From: Rhizobium mesosinicum
GTDB taxonomy: Bacteria; Pseudomonadota; Alphaproteobacteria; Rhizobiales; Rhizobiaceae
Direction of reading: 5' to 3'
Length of the DNA stretch: 64,000 nt
Assembly: GCF_019511345.1 (NCBI RefSeq)
Contig: NZ_JAEUAK010000001.1
Location: 496,001 to 560,000 of the forward strand
Both the position numbers and the translations under genes were made by a program. Of the stretch, positions 44,745 through 53,857 are shown piece by piece. Below the pieces are notes generated by a model, which worked only from the letters and a program-made list of their open reading frames with translations, did not search any database and was not told where the DNA came from. How positions within the stretch are numbered: position 1 is the first letter of the stretch; each line of letters starts with the position of its first letter.

Positions 44745-44840
44745 CCTCGTTTATTGAATTTGATTTTTGAGCAAGCTATTCTGGGAGATTTTTTTTATCA
44801 AGTATTTTGTTTCATATCAGAAAATCAGTTTAAGTAGGAT
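44745..44840. promoter_or_regulatory. AT-rich promoter region of the arabinoside operon
   Basis: This stretch is markedly AT-rich compared with its surroundings (a run of eight T at 44791-44798 and several TTGAT/ATCAA elements) and lies directly upstream of the GH51 gene. It is the natural place for the operon promoter and the regulator site. No exact palindrome for the ArsR-type protein could be singled out. Confidence 0.5.
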
Positions 44841-44996
44841 GCGAGGCGGGCGAAATCTGTGCGAAACCAGGGGTTTCGGGCCCAGTCGCCGTTCTGCGCC
44901 GGTCGTGAAAGCGATGATTAACTAACGAATCCCTTGCGCGGGAACAAATTCCGCTCCGCAACGTTTTGGCGCTCGCGACAGGAGGAGGAAAAACAG

Positions 44997-45239
44997 ATGC
45001 CAAATGGCCAATGGAGCAAGCCGGTCGAAATCAAGTTCGACAACGCCGGATCTCGGACCGTCAGAGGCCCGTTCGACGCACTCATCTATCTCCACGACAT
45101 GTGGCCGCGGCGAACGGGAGCGAAATTCGTCAAGGCAAGCAATGCCTGCAAAGGCGCCGTCGAAGGACGCGTTAGTCTGGAAACGGCAAGGGAAGATTTT
45201 CTCGCAGCGGCAGCAGAAGCGAGACTGAGCACACATTGA
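44997..45239 (+). CDS. DUF982 domain small protein
   Basis: An 80-residue rhizobial protein of the DUF982 family: the strand-helix pattern RTVRGPFDALIYLHDMWPRR and KASNACKGAVEGRVSLETAR match the family core. ATG 44997 is preceded by GGAGGAGGAA, an unusually strong ribosome site. The longer frame from 44934 contains that site and is unlikely. Function is unknown; such genes are present in multiple copies in rhizobial genomes. Confidence 0.78.
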   Translation: MPNGQWSKPVEIKFDNAGSRTVRGPFDALIYLHDMWPRRTGAKFVKASNACKGAVEGRVSLETAREDFLAAAAEARLSTH

Positions 45240-45303
45240 GCCCGAGGGGCGGACGTGCACATGCGGCGTCCGCTCATAGCATATTTCTCAGAAAGGAGGC
45301 GGC

Positions 45304-45540
45304 ATGCGCGCCTTGCTGGTATCGTTGCTGACCCTGGCCGTGGCCGCCGGTTCGACAGGCCCTGCCGTATCTGCCGACATGATCCATGGTTATGAACGGC
45401 CCCATGTCGCCAAGGATCGACCGAAACCTGTCATTCGTGCACGCTATGTGCAGCGCCGGCATCTCGATTGCACGGATATGATTGTCGAATACCGATACAT
45501 TCCGCGCACGGATTTCGTGACGGTATGCCATCGTATCTGA
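45304..45540 (+). CDS. Small secreted protein
   Basis: A 78-residue protein with a signal peptide (MRALLVSLLTLAVAAGSTGP, cleavage after about residue 24) leaving about 54 residues with Cys55 and Cys75 in position for a disulfide (HLDCTD and TVCHRI). AAAGGAGG precedes the ATG. The mature part is basic and Tyr-rich (GYERP, RYVQRRH, YRYIPR). It resembles small rhizobial periplasmic proteins of unknown function. It may follow the DUF982 gene in one transcript (64 bp gap). Confidence 0.7.
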   Translation: MRALLVSLLTLAVAAGSTGPAVSADMIHGYERPHVAKDRPKPVIRARYVQRRHLDCTDMIVEYRYIPRTDFVTVCHRI

Positions 45541-45620
45541 GGCCCGCCAGACCGGCCAAGGCTAGGTCAGATCGGCTAGTGCGGGCTGCGACGCCACTGT
45601 AATCCACCGGAGGTCGGGGA

Positions 45621-45737
45621 TCCGTCGAGCAGATCGCCTTTGGACTCGGCTTTCGCGATCCCGGCTATTCCAGCCGCTTCTTCAAGAGCCACGTCGGCGA
45701 ACCGCCTGGCGCCTACCGGCGCATGATCGCCGCATAG
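45621..45737 (+). pseudogene. C-terminal remnant of an AraC-family regulator
   Basis: The frame reads SVEQIAFGLGFRDPGYSSRF followed by FKSHVGEPPGAYRRMIAA and TAG at 45735. This is the last HTH helix and C-terminus of an AraC-type activator (consensus ..IA..GF.D..YFSR.FK...G..P..YR). A stop lies 21 bases before it, and the N-terminal part is gone. One Phe of the consensus is Ser. Confidence 0.7.
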
Positions 45738-45806
45738 TCGCAGAAAGGCCTCGCTTCATCTTTTGCCACTTGACCGTGAGGCATTCGCGATTGAAGCGAC
45801 AGCCAT

Positions 45807-47441
45807 TCAGAACGCCCGCAACTCACGCGTCAGCGTCTGGAGTTGCTTGAAGCCCTCGTAGCGCTTTGCGTGAAGATCAGCGATCGCACCTTGCGCCGGC
45901 TCATAGGTCTTTTCAACGGCCGAGAGTTTCGTCATTGCCGCGCGCATATCGCTAAACAGCCCGTCCGCGACGGCACCGAGGATCGCGGCACCCAGCAGCA
46001 CAGGTTCCTCGGCCTTCGTCGCGACCACCGGCTTGCCGCTCGCATCGGCAAGCATCTGACGGACAAAATCGTGCTGGCCGGCGCCGCCGCTGATAACGAT
46101 GTTCTGGATGGTGACGCCCGTATTGGCCTGCGTGTCGATGATTTGTCTCAAGCCATAGCCGATGCCGGAAAGACCGGCGATGTAAAGCGAAACCAGACTG
46201 TCGAGACCCCTCTCCATGTCGAGGCCGGCGATGACGGCGCGGGCGTGCGGATCGGCGAAAGGCGCGCGATTGCCGAGGAATTCGGGAACGACATGCAGGC
46301 CTGCGACGAGTTTTACGGCATCGGAAGAGTACCGCGCCTTTTGCGCAGCCATATCAGCCAGAAGGACCGGCAGCGGAACGCCGTTGCGCTTCGACAGTTC
46401 CCCGGCCTCGCCGGCGGCCGGATGGAAGGAAAGCAGGTGATCGATCGCCGCACCTGCAGCACTCTGGCCACCCTCATTCAACCACATGCCCGGCACCATG
46501 GCCGAATAATAGGGACCCCAGACGCCGGGCACAAAAGCCGGTTCCGATGTCGATGTCATGGTGCAGGACGACGTGCCGAAAACATAACCGAGATTGGCCT
46601 GCGGACCGGTGCCGACGCCAACCGTTCCGATGCCACCAGCATGGGCATCGATCAGCCCCGCAGCGACAGCCGTTCCCGGAACGAGGCCGAATTCACCGGC
46701 GGCAGCCGCTGTCAGGCCCTGCCCGAGTGGCGAACCGGGCTCGACGATCGACTGGCCGATGCGGGTAAAACCTTCGTCGGCCAATACGCCGAGGCCGATC
46801 TCATGAAAGTAGGTCGCATCCCAACGTTTCTCGTGGGCGAGGTAGGTCCATTTGCAGGTGACCGTACAGGTCGAGCGCGAAAGGTCGCCGCTTGCCCGCC
46901 AAGTCAAGAAATCAGCGAGATCGAAGAACTGCCAAGCGGCATCGAAAACCTGCGGCCGATTTTCCTTCAGCCAAAGCAGCTTCGGCGTTTCCATCTCGGG
47001 TGAGATACGACCACCGACATAGCGCAGCACGTCGTGACCAAGCGCATTGATGCGTTCGGCCTGGGGGACGGCGCGATGGTCCATCCAGACGATGATGTTG
47101 CGATCCGGATCTTCGGACGGACCGACAGGAAGCGGCTTGCCGCCTTCGCCCAGCACGACGAGCGAGCAGGTGGCGTCGAAGCCGAGACCGGCTACCGAGC
47201 CTGGATCGATGCCGCTCGCATGAACGACTTCACGGACGGCAGCGCAGACAGCCGCCCAGATCTCGGTGCTGGACTGCTCGACAATGGAGCCCGGCGCATG
47301 AAACAGGGTGATATCCCGCTTGGCGGATGCAAGCATCCGGCCGTCAAGGTCGAATAGGCCGGCGCGGGCGCTGCCGGTGCCGACATCGACACCGATGACA
47401 TGCTTGGCACCCGCTGATGGCGTGTGTGAAGTGTCGCTCAT
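45807..47441 (-). CDS. rbtK: D-ribulokinase of the FGGY family
   Basis: A 544-residue sugar kinase. HVIGVDVGTGSARAGLFDLD is the N-terminal phosphate-binding motif, VPGMWLNEGGQSAAGAAIDH and GLIDAHAGGIGTVG hold the substrate and catalytic Asp, and IVISGGAGQHDFVRQMLADA is the FGGY C-terminal signature. It belongs to the AraB-like ribulokinase group. In this context it phosphorylates D-ribulose produced by the adjacent ribitol dehydrogenase, giving D-ribulose 5-phosphate. ATG 47441 follows GAGAG. It lies at the distal end of the operon. Confidence 0.85.
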   Translation of the reverse strand: MSDTSHTPSAGAKHVIGVDVGTGSARAGLFDLDGRMLASAKRDITLFHAPGSIVEQSSTEIWAAVCAAVREVVHASGIDPGSVAGLGFDATCSLVVLGEGGKPLPVGPSEDPDRNIIVWMDHRAVPQAERINALGHDVLRYVGGRISPEMETPKLLWLKENRPQVFDAAWQFFDLADFLTWRASGDLSRSTCTVTCKWTYLAHEKRWDATYFHEIGLGVLADEGFTRIGQSIVEPGSPLGQGLTAAAAGEFGLVPGTAVAAGLIDAHAGGIGTVGVGTGPQANLGYVFGTSSCTMTSTSEPAFVPGVWGPYYSAMVPGMWLNEGGQSAAGAAIDHLLSFHPAAGEAGELSKRNGVPLPVLLADMAAQKARYSSDAVKLVAGLHVVPEFLGNRAPFADPHARAVIAGLDMERGLDSLVSLYIAGLSGIGYGLRQIIDTQANTGVTIQNIVISGGAGQHDFVRQMLADASGKPVVATKAEEPVLLGAAILGAVADGLFSDMRAAMTKLSAVEKTYEPAQGAIADLHAKRYEGFKQLQTLTRELRAF

Positions 47442-47503
47442 GATCTCTCGATTCAAATCGGCAGTTTCATGTTCCAGAGCATGTCCGTTTTCTTCGCATA
47501 GGC

Positions 47504-47575
47504 ACGCTCTATATCTTTGTCTTCATGCAATTCGGGACGTAAATCGCGGCGCGCTTTGCTGCAATTGCCCTAGAG
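47504..47575 (-). repeat. Rhizobial interspersed intergenic repeat, copy 2
   Basis: On the minus strand CTAGGGCAATTGCAGCAAAG, CGCGATTTACGTCCCGAATT and GCATGAAGACAAAGATATAG form a diverged copy of the element at 15687-15757, in the gap between the dehydrogenase and the ribulokinase genes. Alignment by eye shows the same order of blocks (GAGCAATT, AAAAC/AAATC, GTCCGG/GTCCC, ACAAAGATATAGAGC). Confidence 0.65.
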
Positions 47576-47600
47576 CAATCCGGAACCGGACCTGTCAACC

Positions 47601-48329
47601 TCAGAGGTCGACACTGTTCGGCAGGATCACCAGATCGCGGACGGTAACGTTGCGCGGCCGCGATAGCATGAAGAGCACGGCCTCGGCCACTTCCTTCGGC
47701 TGCATCAGGCTGCCATTGGCTAGCGCCTCTTCCATCTTGGCTTTCGGCCAATCATCCAAGAGCGCGGTGACAACCGGTCCGGGCAGCACCGCGCCGACGC
47801 GCACGCCATGCGGCGCGACCTGGCGACGGGTCGAATGGACGAAGGCCTGAACGGCAAATTTCGAAGCCGTATAGATCGGCTCCCAGACGACGGGCACCAC
47901 GCCAGCGATCGAGCTTGTGAACAGGATGTCGCCGGACTTCTGCTCAATCATATGCGGCAGCACGGCGTGAACCGAGCGGAAGGCCGCATTGATATTGAGG
48001 TTGAGCATCCGGTCCCAGGCATCCGGATCGCCTTCGGCAACCGGCCCGCCGATATAGGCGCCGGCATTGGCGTGGAAAATATCGAGCCGGCCGGCCAACT
48101 CCAGAATGCGCGGCAGCATGGCCGAAACCTGCGGACCGTCGAGAAGATCGACGACGAGCGGCAGAGCGCCGTTACCGATCTCCCTGCAGAGAGACTCGAG
48201 CTTGTCCTTGGCACGGTCGATGAGCACGACGGTTGCGCCTTCGGCGTGCAGCGTACGGGCGCATTCCAGCCCAATGCCTGATGCCGCACCGGTAATGGCG
48301 GCAACCTTGCCTTTCATGAGATCAGTCAC
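47601..48329 (-). CDS. rbtD: Ribitol 2-dehydrogenase (short-chain dehydrogenase)
   Basis: A 242-residue SDR enzyme oxidising ribitol to D-ribulose with NAD+. The cofactor motif GAASGIG, the NAG-type [20 protein letters not shown] and catalytic Ser-Tyr-Lys (LFTSSIAGV and YTASKFA) are intact. Long stretches agree with the remembered Klebsiella ribitol dehydrogenase, including the C-terminus [15 protein letters not shown], so the assignment is unusually firm for an SDR. It starts with GTG at 48329 after AAGGAG. An operon partner of the ribulokinase downstream and the ABC importer upstream. Confidence 0.9.
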   Translation of the reverse strand: MTDLMKGKVAAITGAASGIGLECARTLHAEGATVVLIDRAKDKLESLCREIGNGALPLVVDLLDGPQVSAMLPRILELAGRLDIFHANAGAYIGGPVAEGDPDAWDRMLNLNINAAFRSVHAVLPHMIEQKSGDILFTSSIAGVVPVVWEPIYTASKFAVQAFVHSTRRQVAPHGVRVGAVLPGPVVTALLDDWPKAKMEEALANGSLMQPKEVAEAVLFMLSRPRNVTVRDLVILPNSVDL

Positions 48330-48353
48330 GTGAATACTCCTTGAGAATGCGGG

Positions 48354-49613
48354 TCAGGCGCGGCCGTGGCTGACACGGGACCGACGGGCAAGCGAATCGA
48401 CGATGACGGCGATGGCGAGAACGGCACCTGTTATCATGTAGCGCAGTGACGAGCTCAGATTGAGAAGCGTCAGCCCGTTGGAAATAGCCTGAATGACGAT
48501 GATGCCGAGGAGAGCCGAATAGGCGCTGCCACGCCCGCCGAACAGGCTGGTGCCGCCGATGACCGCCGCCGCAATGGCGTTCAGGTTGACATCGCCCGTG
48601 CCGGCCTGCTGGCTGGAGGAGGCAAGCCGAGAGGCGGAGAGAATGCCACCGATCGTGGCAAGCGTCGAGCAGAGCACGAAGGCGCTGAGATAGATGCGGC
48701 GCACATTGATGCCGGCGCGGCGAGCCGCCTCGCGATTGCCGCCGACGGCAAACATGGAGCGTCCCCATTTCGTCCGCGTCAGCGCATAGTTGAGGATGAC
48801 GGCGATTGCGACGAAGAGGCCGAACATCCACGGCACGCCACGGCCGAGATTGAGATAGTAAACGGCAAATTCCAGCGCGGCGGTGAGCACGATCGCCTTG
48901 AGCGCAAGCGCGCCGACCGGTGGGGAAGAGAGGTTCGAAGCCTGCCGCTGGCGGCGCTTGCGCATCTCGTTGACGACGAGAACTACGCCCGGCAATAGAG
49001 CCAGAACGTAGGACAGCCAGTCGGGCATGACGAGGATCTGGCCGAAGCGGACGAGCGGCGAAGCGTAGGGCAGATTGATGCTTCCGGTTGGTCCAAGGAT
49101 ATAAAGCTGCATGCCGAGGAGCGCGAGCAAGCCGGCAAGCGTAGCGACGAAGCTCGGCATGCCAAGCCTGTTATAGAGAACCGCGTAAAGCGCGCCGACG
49201 ATAATGCCGGCAACGATCGCGACCAGGATCGCCAGCGGGATCGGCCAGCCCATGTTGACCCAGAGCACGCCGAGGATGGCAGAGGAAAGACCACTCATCG
49301 AACCGACGGAGAGATCGATTTCTCCGAGCATCAGCACGCAAACGATGCCGAGCGAGATAACGCCGACGGTGGCACAGTCAAACAGCAGGTTGACGAGGTT
49401 GTTCGGTGCCAGAAACACCGGATTGAGCAGCGAGAAGACCGTCGATATGACGATCAGGCCGACGAAAACCGGCAGCATTCCGAGATCGCCCGAGCGTACG
49501 CGGTCGAAGAAGGCCTTGACCATGCCCATGACGTTGTCGTCGTGGCGGACGCGTTCGTCGCTGCGGTCGAGGGCAGCCGGCCGGCTGATTGTATCGGACA
49601 TCTTCTGGCTCAT
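48354..49613 (-). CDS. Sugar/polyol ABC transporter permease, RbsC/XylH-type
   Basis: A 419-residue permease, longer than RbsC (about 320) and closer to the XylH group, with ten or more predicted helices. The family signature GEIDLSVGSMSGLSSAIL is present, as are RTKWGRSMFAVGGNREAARR and GTSLFGGRGSAYSALLGIIV. A cytoplasmic loop with a basic cluster (RKRRQRQASNL) accounts for part of the extra length. It starts inside the ATPase gene (ATGA overlap). It should import ribitol. Confidence 0.88.
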   Translation of the reverse strand: MSQKMSDTISRPAALDRSDERVRHDDNVMGMVKAFFDRVRSGDLGMLPVFVGLIVISTVFSLLNPVFLAPNNLVNLLFDCATVGVISLGIVCVLMLGEIDLSVGSMSGLSSAILGVLWVNMGWPIPLAILVAIVAGIIVGALYAVLYNRLGMPSFVATLAGLLALLGMQLYILGPTGSINLPYASPLVRFGQILVMPDWLSYVLALLPGVVLVVNEMRKRRQRQASNLSSPPVGALALKAIVLTAALEFAVYYLNLGRGVPWMFGLFVAIAVILNYALTRTKWGRSMFAVGGNREAARRAGINVRRIYLSAFVLCSTLATIGGILSASRLASSSQQAGTGDVNLNAIAAAVIGGTSLFGGRGSAYSALLGIIVIQAISNGLTLLNLSSSLRYMITGAVLAIAVIVDSLARRSRVSHGRA

Positions 49614-50431
49614 GCGGGCCTCCCGCTGGTTTCGTGTGCAGCACCGGTCTTGCGCTCGATCCGCCGGGAAACGGCATTTTCGGTGGCACCGGTGATGGCG
49701 GCGACGAGTTCCTGATTGGACGAGTCGGGTGTGAAGACGCCATTGTTCCGACCGAGGCGCAGCACGACGATGCGATCGGCAACGGCGCGCACGTCTTCCA
49801 TATTGTGGCTGATGATGATGACGCCGAGGCCGCGCTCACGGACGCGCTCGATCAGGTTCAGCACCTCCGCAGTCTGGGCGACGCCGAGCGCTGCGGTCGG
49901 TTCGTCCAGCATGATGATCTTCGGATCGAGCAACAGCGAACGGGCGATTGCAACCGTCTGGCGCTGGCCGCCGGAAAGCGAGGCGATCGGCTCGCGCACC
50001 GAGGGAATGCGGGCGGCAAGTTCCCGGAGCAAAGTCCAGGCACGCACTTCCATGGCTACCTCGTCGAGACCCCACGGAGAGATTTCATGGCCGAGAAAAA
50101 GATTGGCGACGACGTCGAGGTTTTCGCAGAGCGCGAGATCCTGGAAGACAGTGGCAATGCCGAGTTCCAGCGCCTTTCCGGGGCTGTCGAGCGTGACGTT
50201 CTGGCCGCAGAACTCGATCGTTCCGGACGAGGGCTGATGCACGCCCGCAAGCACTTTGATCAGCGTCGATTTGCCGGCGCCGTTATCGCCGACCAGCGCC
50301 ACCACCTCGCCGGCCTTCACCTCCAGTTCGATATCGGTCAGCGCCGACACGGCGCCGAAATTTTTGGAAATATTGCTCAACCGGAGGATCGTCTGACCCT
50401 TCTCCGGCATATCCTTCTGATCCCTGCTCAT
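49610..50431 (-). CDS. Sugar/polyol ABC transporter ATP-binding protein (single domain)
   Basis: A 273-residue ATPase with one nucleotide-binding domain: Walker A GDNGAGKS, signature LSGGQRQTV, Walker B IIMLDEPTA and H loop ISHNMED. Most CUT2 importers (RbsA, XylG) carry two domains; single-domain versions occur in a FrcA-like subgroup. It begins with ATG 50431 after AAGGA. The permease gene overlaps its stop codon. Confidence 0.88.
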   Translation of the reverse strand: MSRDQKDMPEKGQTILRLSNISKNFGAVSALTDIELEVKAGEVVALVGDNGAGKSTLIKVLAGVHQPSSGTIEFCGQNVTLDSPGKALELGIATVFQDLALCENLDVVANLFLGHEISPWGLDEVAMEVRAWTLLRELAARIPSVREPIASLSGGQRQTVAIARSLLLDPKIIMLDEPTAALGVAQTAEVLNLIERVRERGLGVIIISHNMEDVRAVADRIVVLRLGRNNGVFTPDSSNQELVAAITGATENAVSRRIERKTGAAHETSGRPA

Positions 50432-50499
50432 GGGGCAGTCCTTCTTGCCATGGGGGCATCCGGCCGCAACGGGTGCGGCCGGAGTTTACTCAAGCGCGT

Positions 50500-51546
50500 T
50501 TAGTTGGTGATGCCAAGCTTCTTGCAGCCTTCGGCATATTCGCCGGTGCAGATCTGCTCGGGCGTCTGGATCTTCTTGTCGAAGATTTCGGCCTTGATGT
50601 TTTCTGCCGTCACGACGGCGGGGATGAAGAGCTGCGACGGCGTATTGTAGAGCGTCGTTTTGGCTTCCGGCTTTTCACCCTTGATCATCTGCACCGCAAC
50701 ATTGGCAGCCGCAGCAGCTACAATCTCCGATGGCTTGGAAATCGTGTTGTACTGGTCGCCGGAGATGATCAGCTGGAGGGCTGCGATCGTGGCGTCATTG
50801 CCGGTAACCGGGGGAACCGGCTTGACGCCGGCGGCCTTGAAAGCGGCAATCGCGCCACCGGCCGTGCCGTCATTGGCGGCAACGACACCCTTGATGTCGG
50901 CGCCGAAGCGGGTGATCTGGCCTGCAGCCCATTCCTGCGCCTTCGGCGGCGCCCATTCCGGCGTGTCAAACTCGGCAAGCGTCTTGTAGGCGGATTCCTT
51001 CAGGCCGCGGTGGATGCCGTCGCGGATGAGACCGGCGGCGGCATCGGTCGGCGAGCCGTTGATTTCCAGCACGCCTGCGCCATCGGCAACGCCTGAGGCC
51101 TTCAGATGCTCGACGAGCGATTTTGCGATCGCATAGCCAATGCCTTCATTGTCGAAGGAGACGTAATAGTCCGCCGGCTTATCCGGGATCGGGCGGTCAT
51201 AGGCGATGACCTTGACGTCCTGGGACTGGGCGATTTCAACGAGGCCGGCTGCAGCAGCGGAATCCACAGGGTCAAGAACGACCACCTTGGCGCCCTGGGC
51301 GATGACCGAGTTGAACTGCTGCTGCTGCAGCGCCGCATCGGCATTGGCGTTCTGATAGATGACGGTGCACTTCGGGCACAACTTCTCCATCTCCGCCTTG
51401 AAACCAGGGAAATCGTGCTGCTCATAGCGCGTGGATGCCTGGTCGGGCATCAGGAAGGCGACGGTCGCGGCTTCCTGAGCCGAGGCGGCGCCGGCAAGAC
51501 CCATGAAAACGGTCACTGACGCCATAAGCAAATTGCGATAATTCAT
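50500..51546 (-). CDS. Sugar/polyol ABC transporter periplasmic binding protein, XylF-like
   Basis: A 348-residue CUT2 binding protein with a signal peptide to about residue 23 (LLMASVTVFMGLAGAASA). KVIAYDRPIPDKPADYYVSF, NEGIGYAIAKSLVEHL and VVAANDGTAGGAIAAFKAAG are XylF-like segments. ATG 51546 follows GGAGGAG. It is the first gene of the ribitol operon and lies opposite the LacI-family gene at 51819. Ribitol as ligand is inferred from the operon; a related pentitol is possible. Confidence 0.88.
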   Translation of the reverse strand: MNYRNLLMASVTVFMGLAGAASAQEAATVAFLMPDQASTRYEQHDFPGFKAEMEKLCPKCTVIYQNANADAALQQQQFNSVIAQGAKVVVLDPVDSAAAAGLVEIAQSQDVKVIAYDRPIPDKPADYYVSFDNEGIGYAIAKSLVEHLKASGVADGAGVLEINGSPTDAAAGLIRDGIHRGLKESAYKTLAEFDTPEWAPPKAQEWAAGQITRFGADIKGVVAANDGTAGGAIAAFKAAGVKPVPPVTGNDATIAALQLIISGDQYNTISKPSEIVAAAAANVAVQMIKGEKPEAKTTLYNTPSQLFIPAVVTAENIKAEIFDKKIQTPEQICTGEYAEGCKKLGITN

Positions 51547-51729
51547 TTTCTCCTCCTTGGTGTGATCGAAAGACAGGCCCAGGCATTGCTGGAAGTCACT
51601 ACGGTTCGCCCGCTCGCCGCCGCCTTCGCCGCCACAAAAACGACGAACAAAGCATCCCTGCAAAGGCACAGCCTCTCCGCGGCTTCTTAGAAATACCTCC
51701 CTGCACCGGCTTTTCGAGCCGGCTTGTAT

Positions 51730-51759
51730 CATCGATTGCGCTAGATTGCTCAATCGATG
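51730..51759. promoter_or_regulatory. Inverted repeat operator between the ribitol operon and its regulator
   Basis: CATCGATTG (51730-51738) and CAATCGATG (51751-51759) form a perfect 9-bp inverted repeat with a 12-base spacer. It lies in the divergent control region. A second GATTGC unit inside the spacer partly repeats the left arm. Binding by the LacI-family protein at 51819 is inferred from position. Confidence 0.65.
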
Positions 51760-51818
51760 AAGCAAGAATTGCCACTTCTGTCGTTTGATGTCAAGTTACC
51801 GCAAACGGAGACGCGCAT

Positions 51819-52844
51819 TTGAGCCAGGTGAAGCAGACCAAGCGGACGACGATTTACGATCTGGCAGAGCTTGCCGGCACATCCGCCAGCGCCGTCAGCG
51901 CCGTGCTCAACGGCAACTGGAAGAAGCGCAGGATCAGCAGCCAGCTTGCCGAAAAGATCATGCGGATCGCCGAGGAACAGGGTTATGCGCTGAACATGCA
52001 GGCAAGCCTGTTGAGGCGCGAAAAGTCCCACATCATCGGCATGATCGTACCGAAATACGACAACCGCTACTTTGGCTCGATCGTCGAAACCTTCGAGGAC
52101 ATGGCGCGTGCGCGCGGCCTCTTCCCAATCATCACCTGCACGCGCCGTGACCCGCAGTTGGAGGTCGAGGCGGCGCGCACCATGCTTTCCTATCAGGTCG
52201 AATGCCTGATCGCGACGGGTGCGACTGATCCTGACCGGATCACTGAAATGTGTGCGGCAGCAGGTGTGCGCAGCCTCAATCTCGACCTGCCCGGCGCCCT
52301 TGCTCCCTCGGTCATCTCGGACAATTTTGCCGGTGCGCGGGAACTGACGCGTCGGATATTGAGAAACAGTGAGCAGAGGCTCGGCAAGATGGAGCCGCTG
52401 CTCTTCATTGGCGGGCGCGGCAGCGACCACAACACGGCCGAACGTATAAGGGGCTTTCGCGAGGCCCATGCGGATCTCGGCGTTGCCGTGCATGAGGAAA
52501 ATATCCTTGCCTGCGGGTACGCACCGGAAAAAGCTGAAAAGGCTTTGGACGAACGCGCTCTTGTCGGCCAGACCCTACCCAGGGGCATGTTCGTCAACTC
52601 GACGATTTCACTCGAGGGCGTCATGCGCTGGATCCGCCGCTCCGGTCACCTCGACGACCGCAGCCTTGTGCTCGGCTGTTTCGACTGGGATCCCTTCGTC
52701 ACCCTGCTTGGCAACGGAATCGAGATGGTACGCCAGGACGTGCCGGGCATGCTGAGCAAAGTGTTCGAGCTCATCGAATCCGGAGCCGACAAGCCTGTCG
52801 TTATCCAGGTGCCACCGCTCATTCCGGAAGCGCAGGAAGCCTAA
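51819..52844 (+). CDS. LacI-family regulator of the ribitol operon
   Basis: A 341-residue regulator. The HTH is TTIYDLAELAGTSASAVSAV at residues 10-29, followed by a hinge and the ligand-binding core (IIGMIVPKYDNRYFGSIVET, CLIATGATDPDRI, LVLGCFDWDPFVTLLGNGIE). The start is TTG 51819, preceded by GGAG eight bases upstream; no ATG is available nearby. It is transcribed away from the ribitol operon and should repress it until ribitol or an intermediate binds. Confidence 0.85.
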   Translation: MSQVKQTKRTTIYDLAELAGTSASAVSAVLNGNWKKRRISSQLAEKIMRIAEEQGYALNMQASLLRREKSHIIGMIVPKYDNRYFGSIVETFEDMARARGLFPIITCTRRDPQLEVEAARTMLSYQVECLIATGATDPDRITEMCAAAGVRSLNLDLPGALAPSVISDNFAGARELTRRILRNSEQRLGKMEPLLFIGGRGSDHNTAERIRGFREAHADLGVAVHEENILACGYAPEKAEKALDERALVGQTLPRGMFVNSTISLEGVMRWIRRSGHLDDRSLVLGCFDWDPFVTLLGNGIEMVRQDVPGMLSKVFELIESGADKPVVIQVPPLIPEAQEA

Positions 52845-53023
52845 GCAGCGCTGTCCGCTACGATGCAGACGACAACCCTGTCTGGGAGGCGCCATCGGAA
52901 ATCGCCAACGATCTAATGCCTCAAGGTAAGCGTCGACTTTCGCAATACCCTTGTTTTAGGGATGTTGACGCAGGGAAAATCGCTTTCTATGGGAAGCCGT
53001 CGACCCAGTGCGGCGGCAATAAC

Positions 53024-53056
53024 AGGCGTTCGGTCATACGAGGTGACCGAACGCCT
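53024..53056. terminator. Hairpin between the convergent LacI-family and hutC genes
   Basis: AGGCGTTCGGTCA (53024-53036) and TGACCGAACGCCT (53044-53056) form a perfect 13-bp stem with a seven-base loop. It lies between two convergent genes, 18 bp from the hutC stop. Few T residues follow on either strand, but the long GC-rich stem makes a bidirectional terminator the likely role. Confidence 0.7.
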
Positions 53057-53074
53057 CTCCTTTGGGGATTAGGC

Positions 53075-53800
53075 CTATTTCACCGTTTCCGGAGTGAAGC
53101 GCGCGTAGAGCGCATGGCGATTTCCGGGATAGACGAAGCGCACATGCGTCACCGGCCCGGACTTGTTCCAGGTGCGTCGTTCGATGACGAGGCAAGCAGT
53201 TGCCTCGGGGATAGAGAGCATGGCGCCTTCCTCTTGGTCGACACCAACTGCAAATATCTTATGCTCCGCCGCACTCCACGGAACCAGGCTCAGAAGCCAC
53301 GGGCCTGGGGCCGTTTCCTCGAAATCCTCGTCTGCAGCTTCCGGCACGGTTTGAAGATTGATCAACCGCTTTTCCAGGCAAAAAGGCTTCGATCCGGCAT
53401 AGTGCGTGCAGATGACTTCGATCAGGCTGGAATTTTGTTGCAGGTCCAGCATCTGGCGGTCCTGCGCCTGCGCCTTCCTGCGGACACGCTTTGCGACCTT
53501 GTACGAATAGGCGAGATTGAGGGACTGGACCTCCGCCTTGATATCGTGAATCTCGAGCACTGCGGCCTGGGCTTGCGGCTGCATGACGAAGCTACCGGAT
53601 TTCTTGCGGCGTTCGATGAGACCGGCCTTTACCAGCTGAGTCAGGGCCTTGTTTACCGTCATGCGGGAGCAATCGTATTGCTTGGTCAGCTCCACTTCGA
53701 AGGGAATGCGGTAGCCCGGCGGCCATTCGCCCGAAACGATACGGCCCTCGATATCACTGAGGATACGCTGGTGTAAGGTCGTTTCCTTGGGCTCACTCAT
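53075..53800 (-). CDS. hutC: Histidine utilisation repressor HutC (GntR family)
   Basis: A 241-residue GntR-type regulator. The winged helix contains IPFEVELTKQYDCSRMTVNKAL, and the C-terminal UTRA domain has AHYAG/THYAGSKPFCLEKRLINL and the tail THVRFVYPGNRHALYARFTP typical of HutC. It should bind the palindrome at 55287-55300 and be released by urocanate. ATG 53800 is chosen with GGAG seven bases before; a second ATG at 53803 is equally in frame. It is the second gene after hutF, 57 bp downstream. Confidence 0.9.
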   Translation of the reverse strand: MSEPKETTLHQRILSDIEGRIVSGEWPPGYRIPFEVELTKQYDCSRMTVNKALTQLVKAGLIERRKKSGSFVMQPQAQAAVLEIHDIKAEVQSLNLAYSYKVAKRVRRKAQAQDRQMLDLQQNSSLIEVICTHYAGSKPFCLEKRLINLQTVPEAADEDFEETAPGPWLLSLVPWSAAEHKIFAVGVDQEEGAMLSIPEATACLVIERRTWNKSGPVTHVRFVYPGNRHALYARFTPETVK

Positions 53801-53857
53801 CATTGCGCTCCGGGTTCCCTCCCGCTGTAGCGCCGGGGAAGCGCGGAGGAAAGGTCG

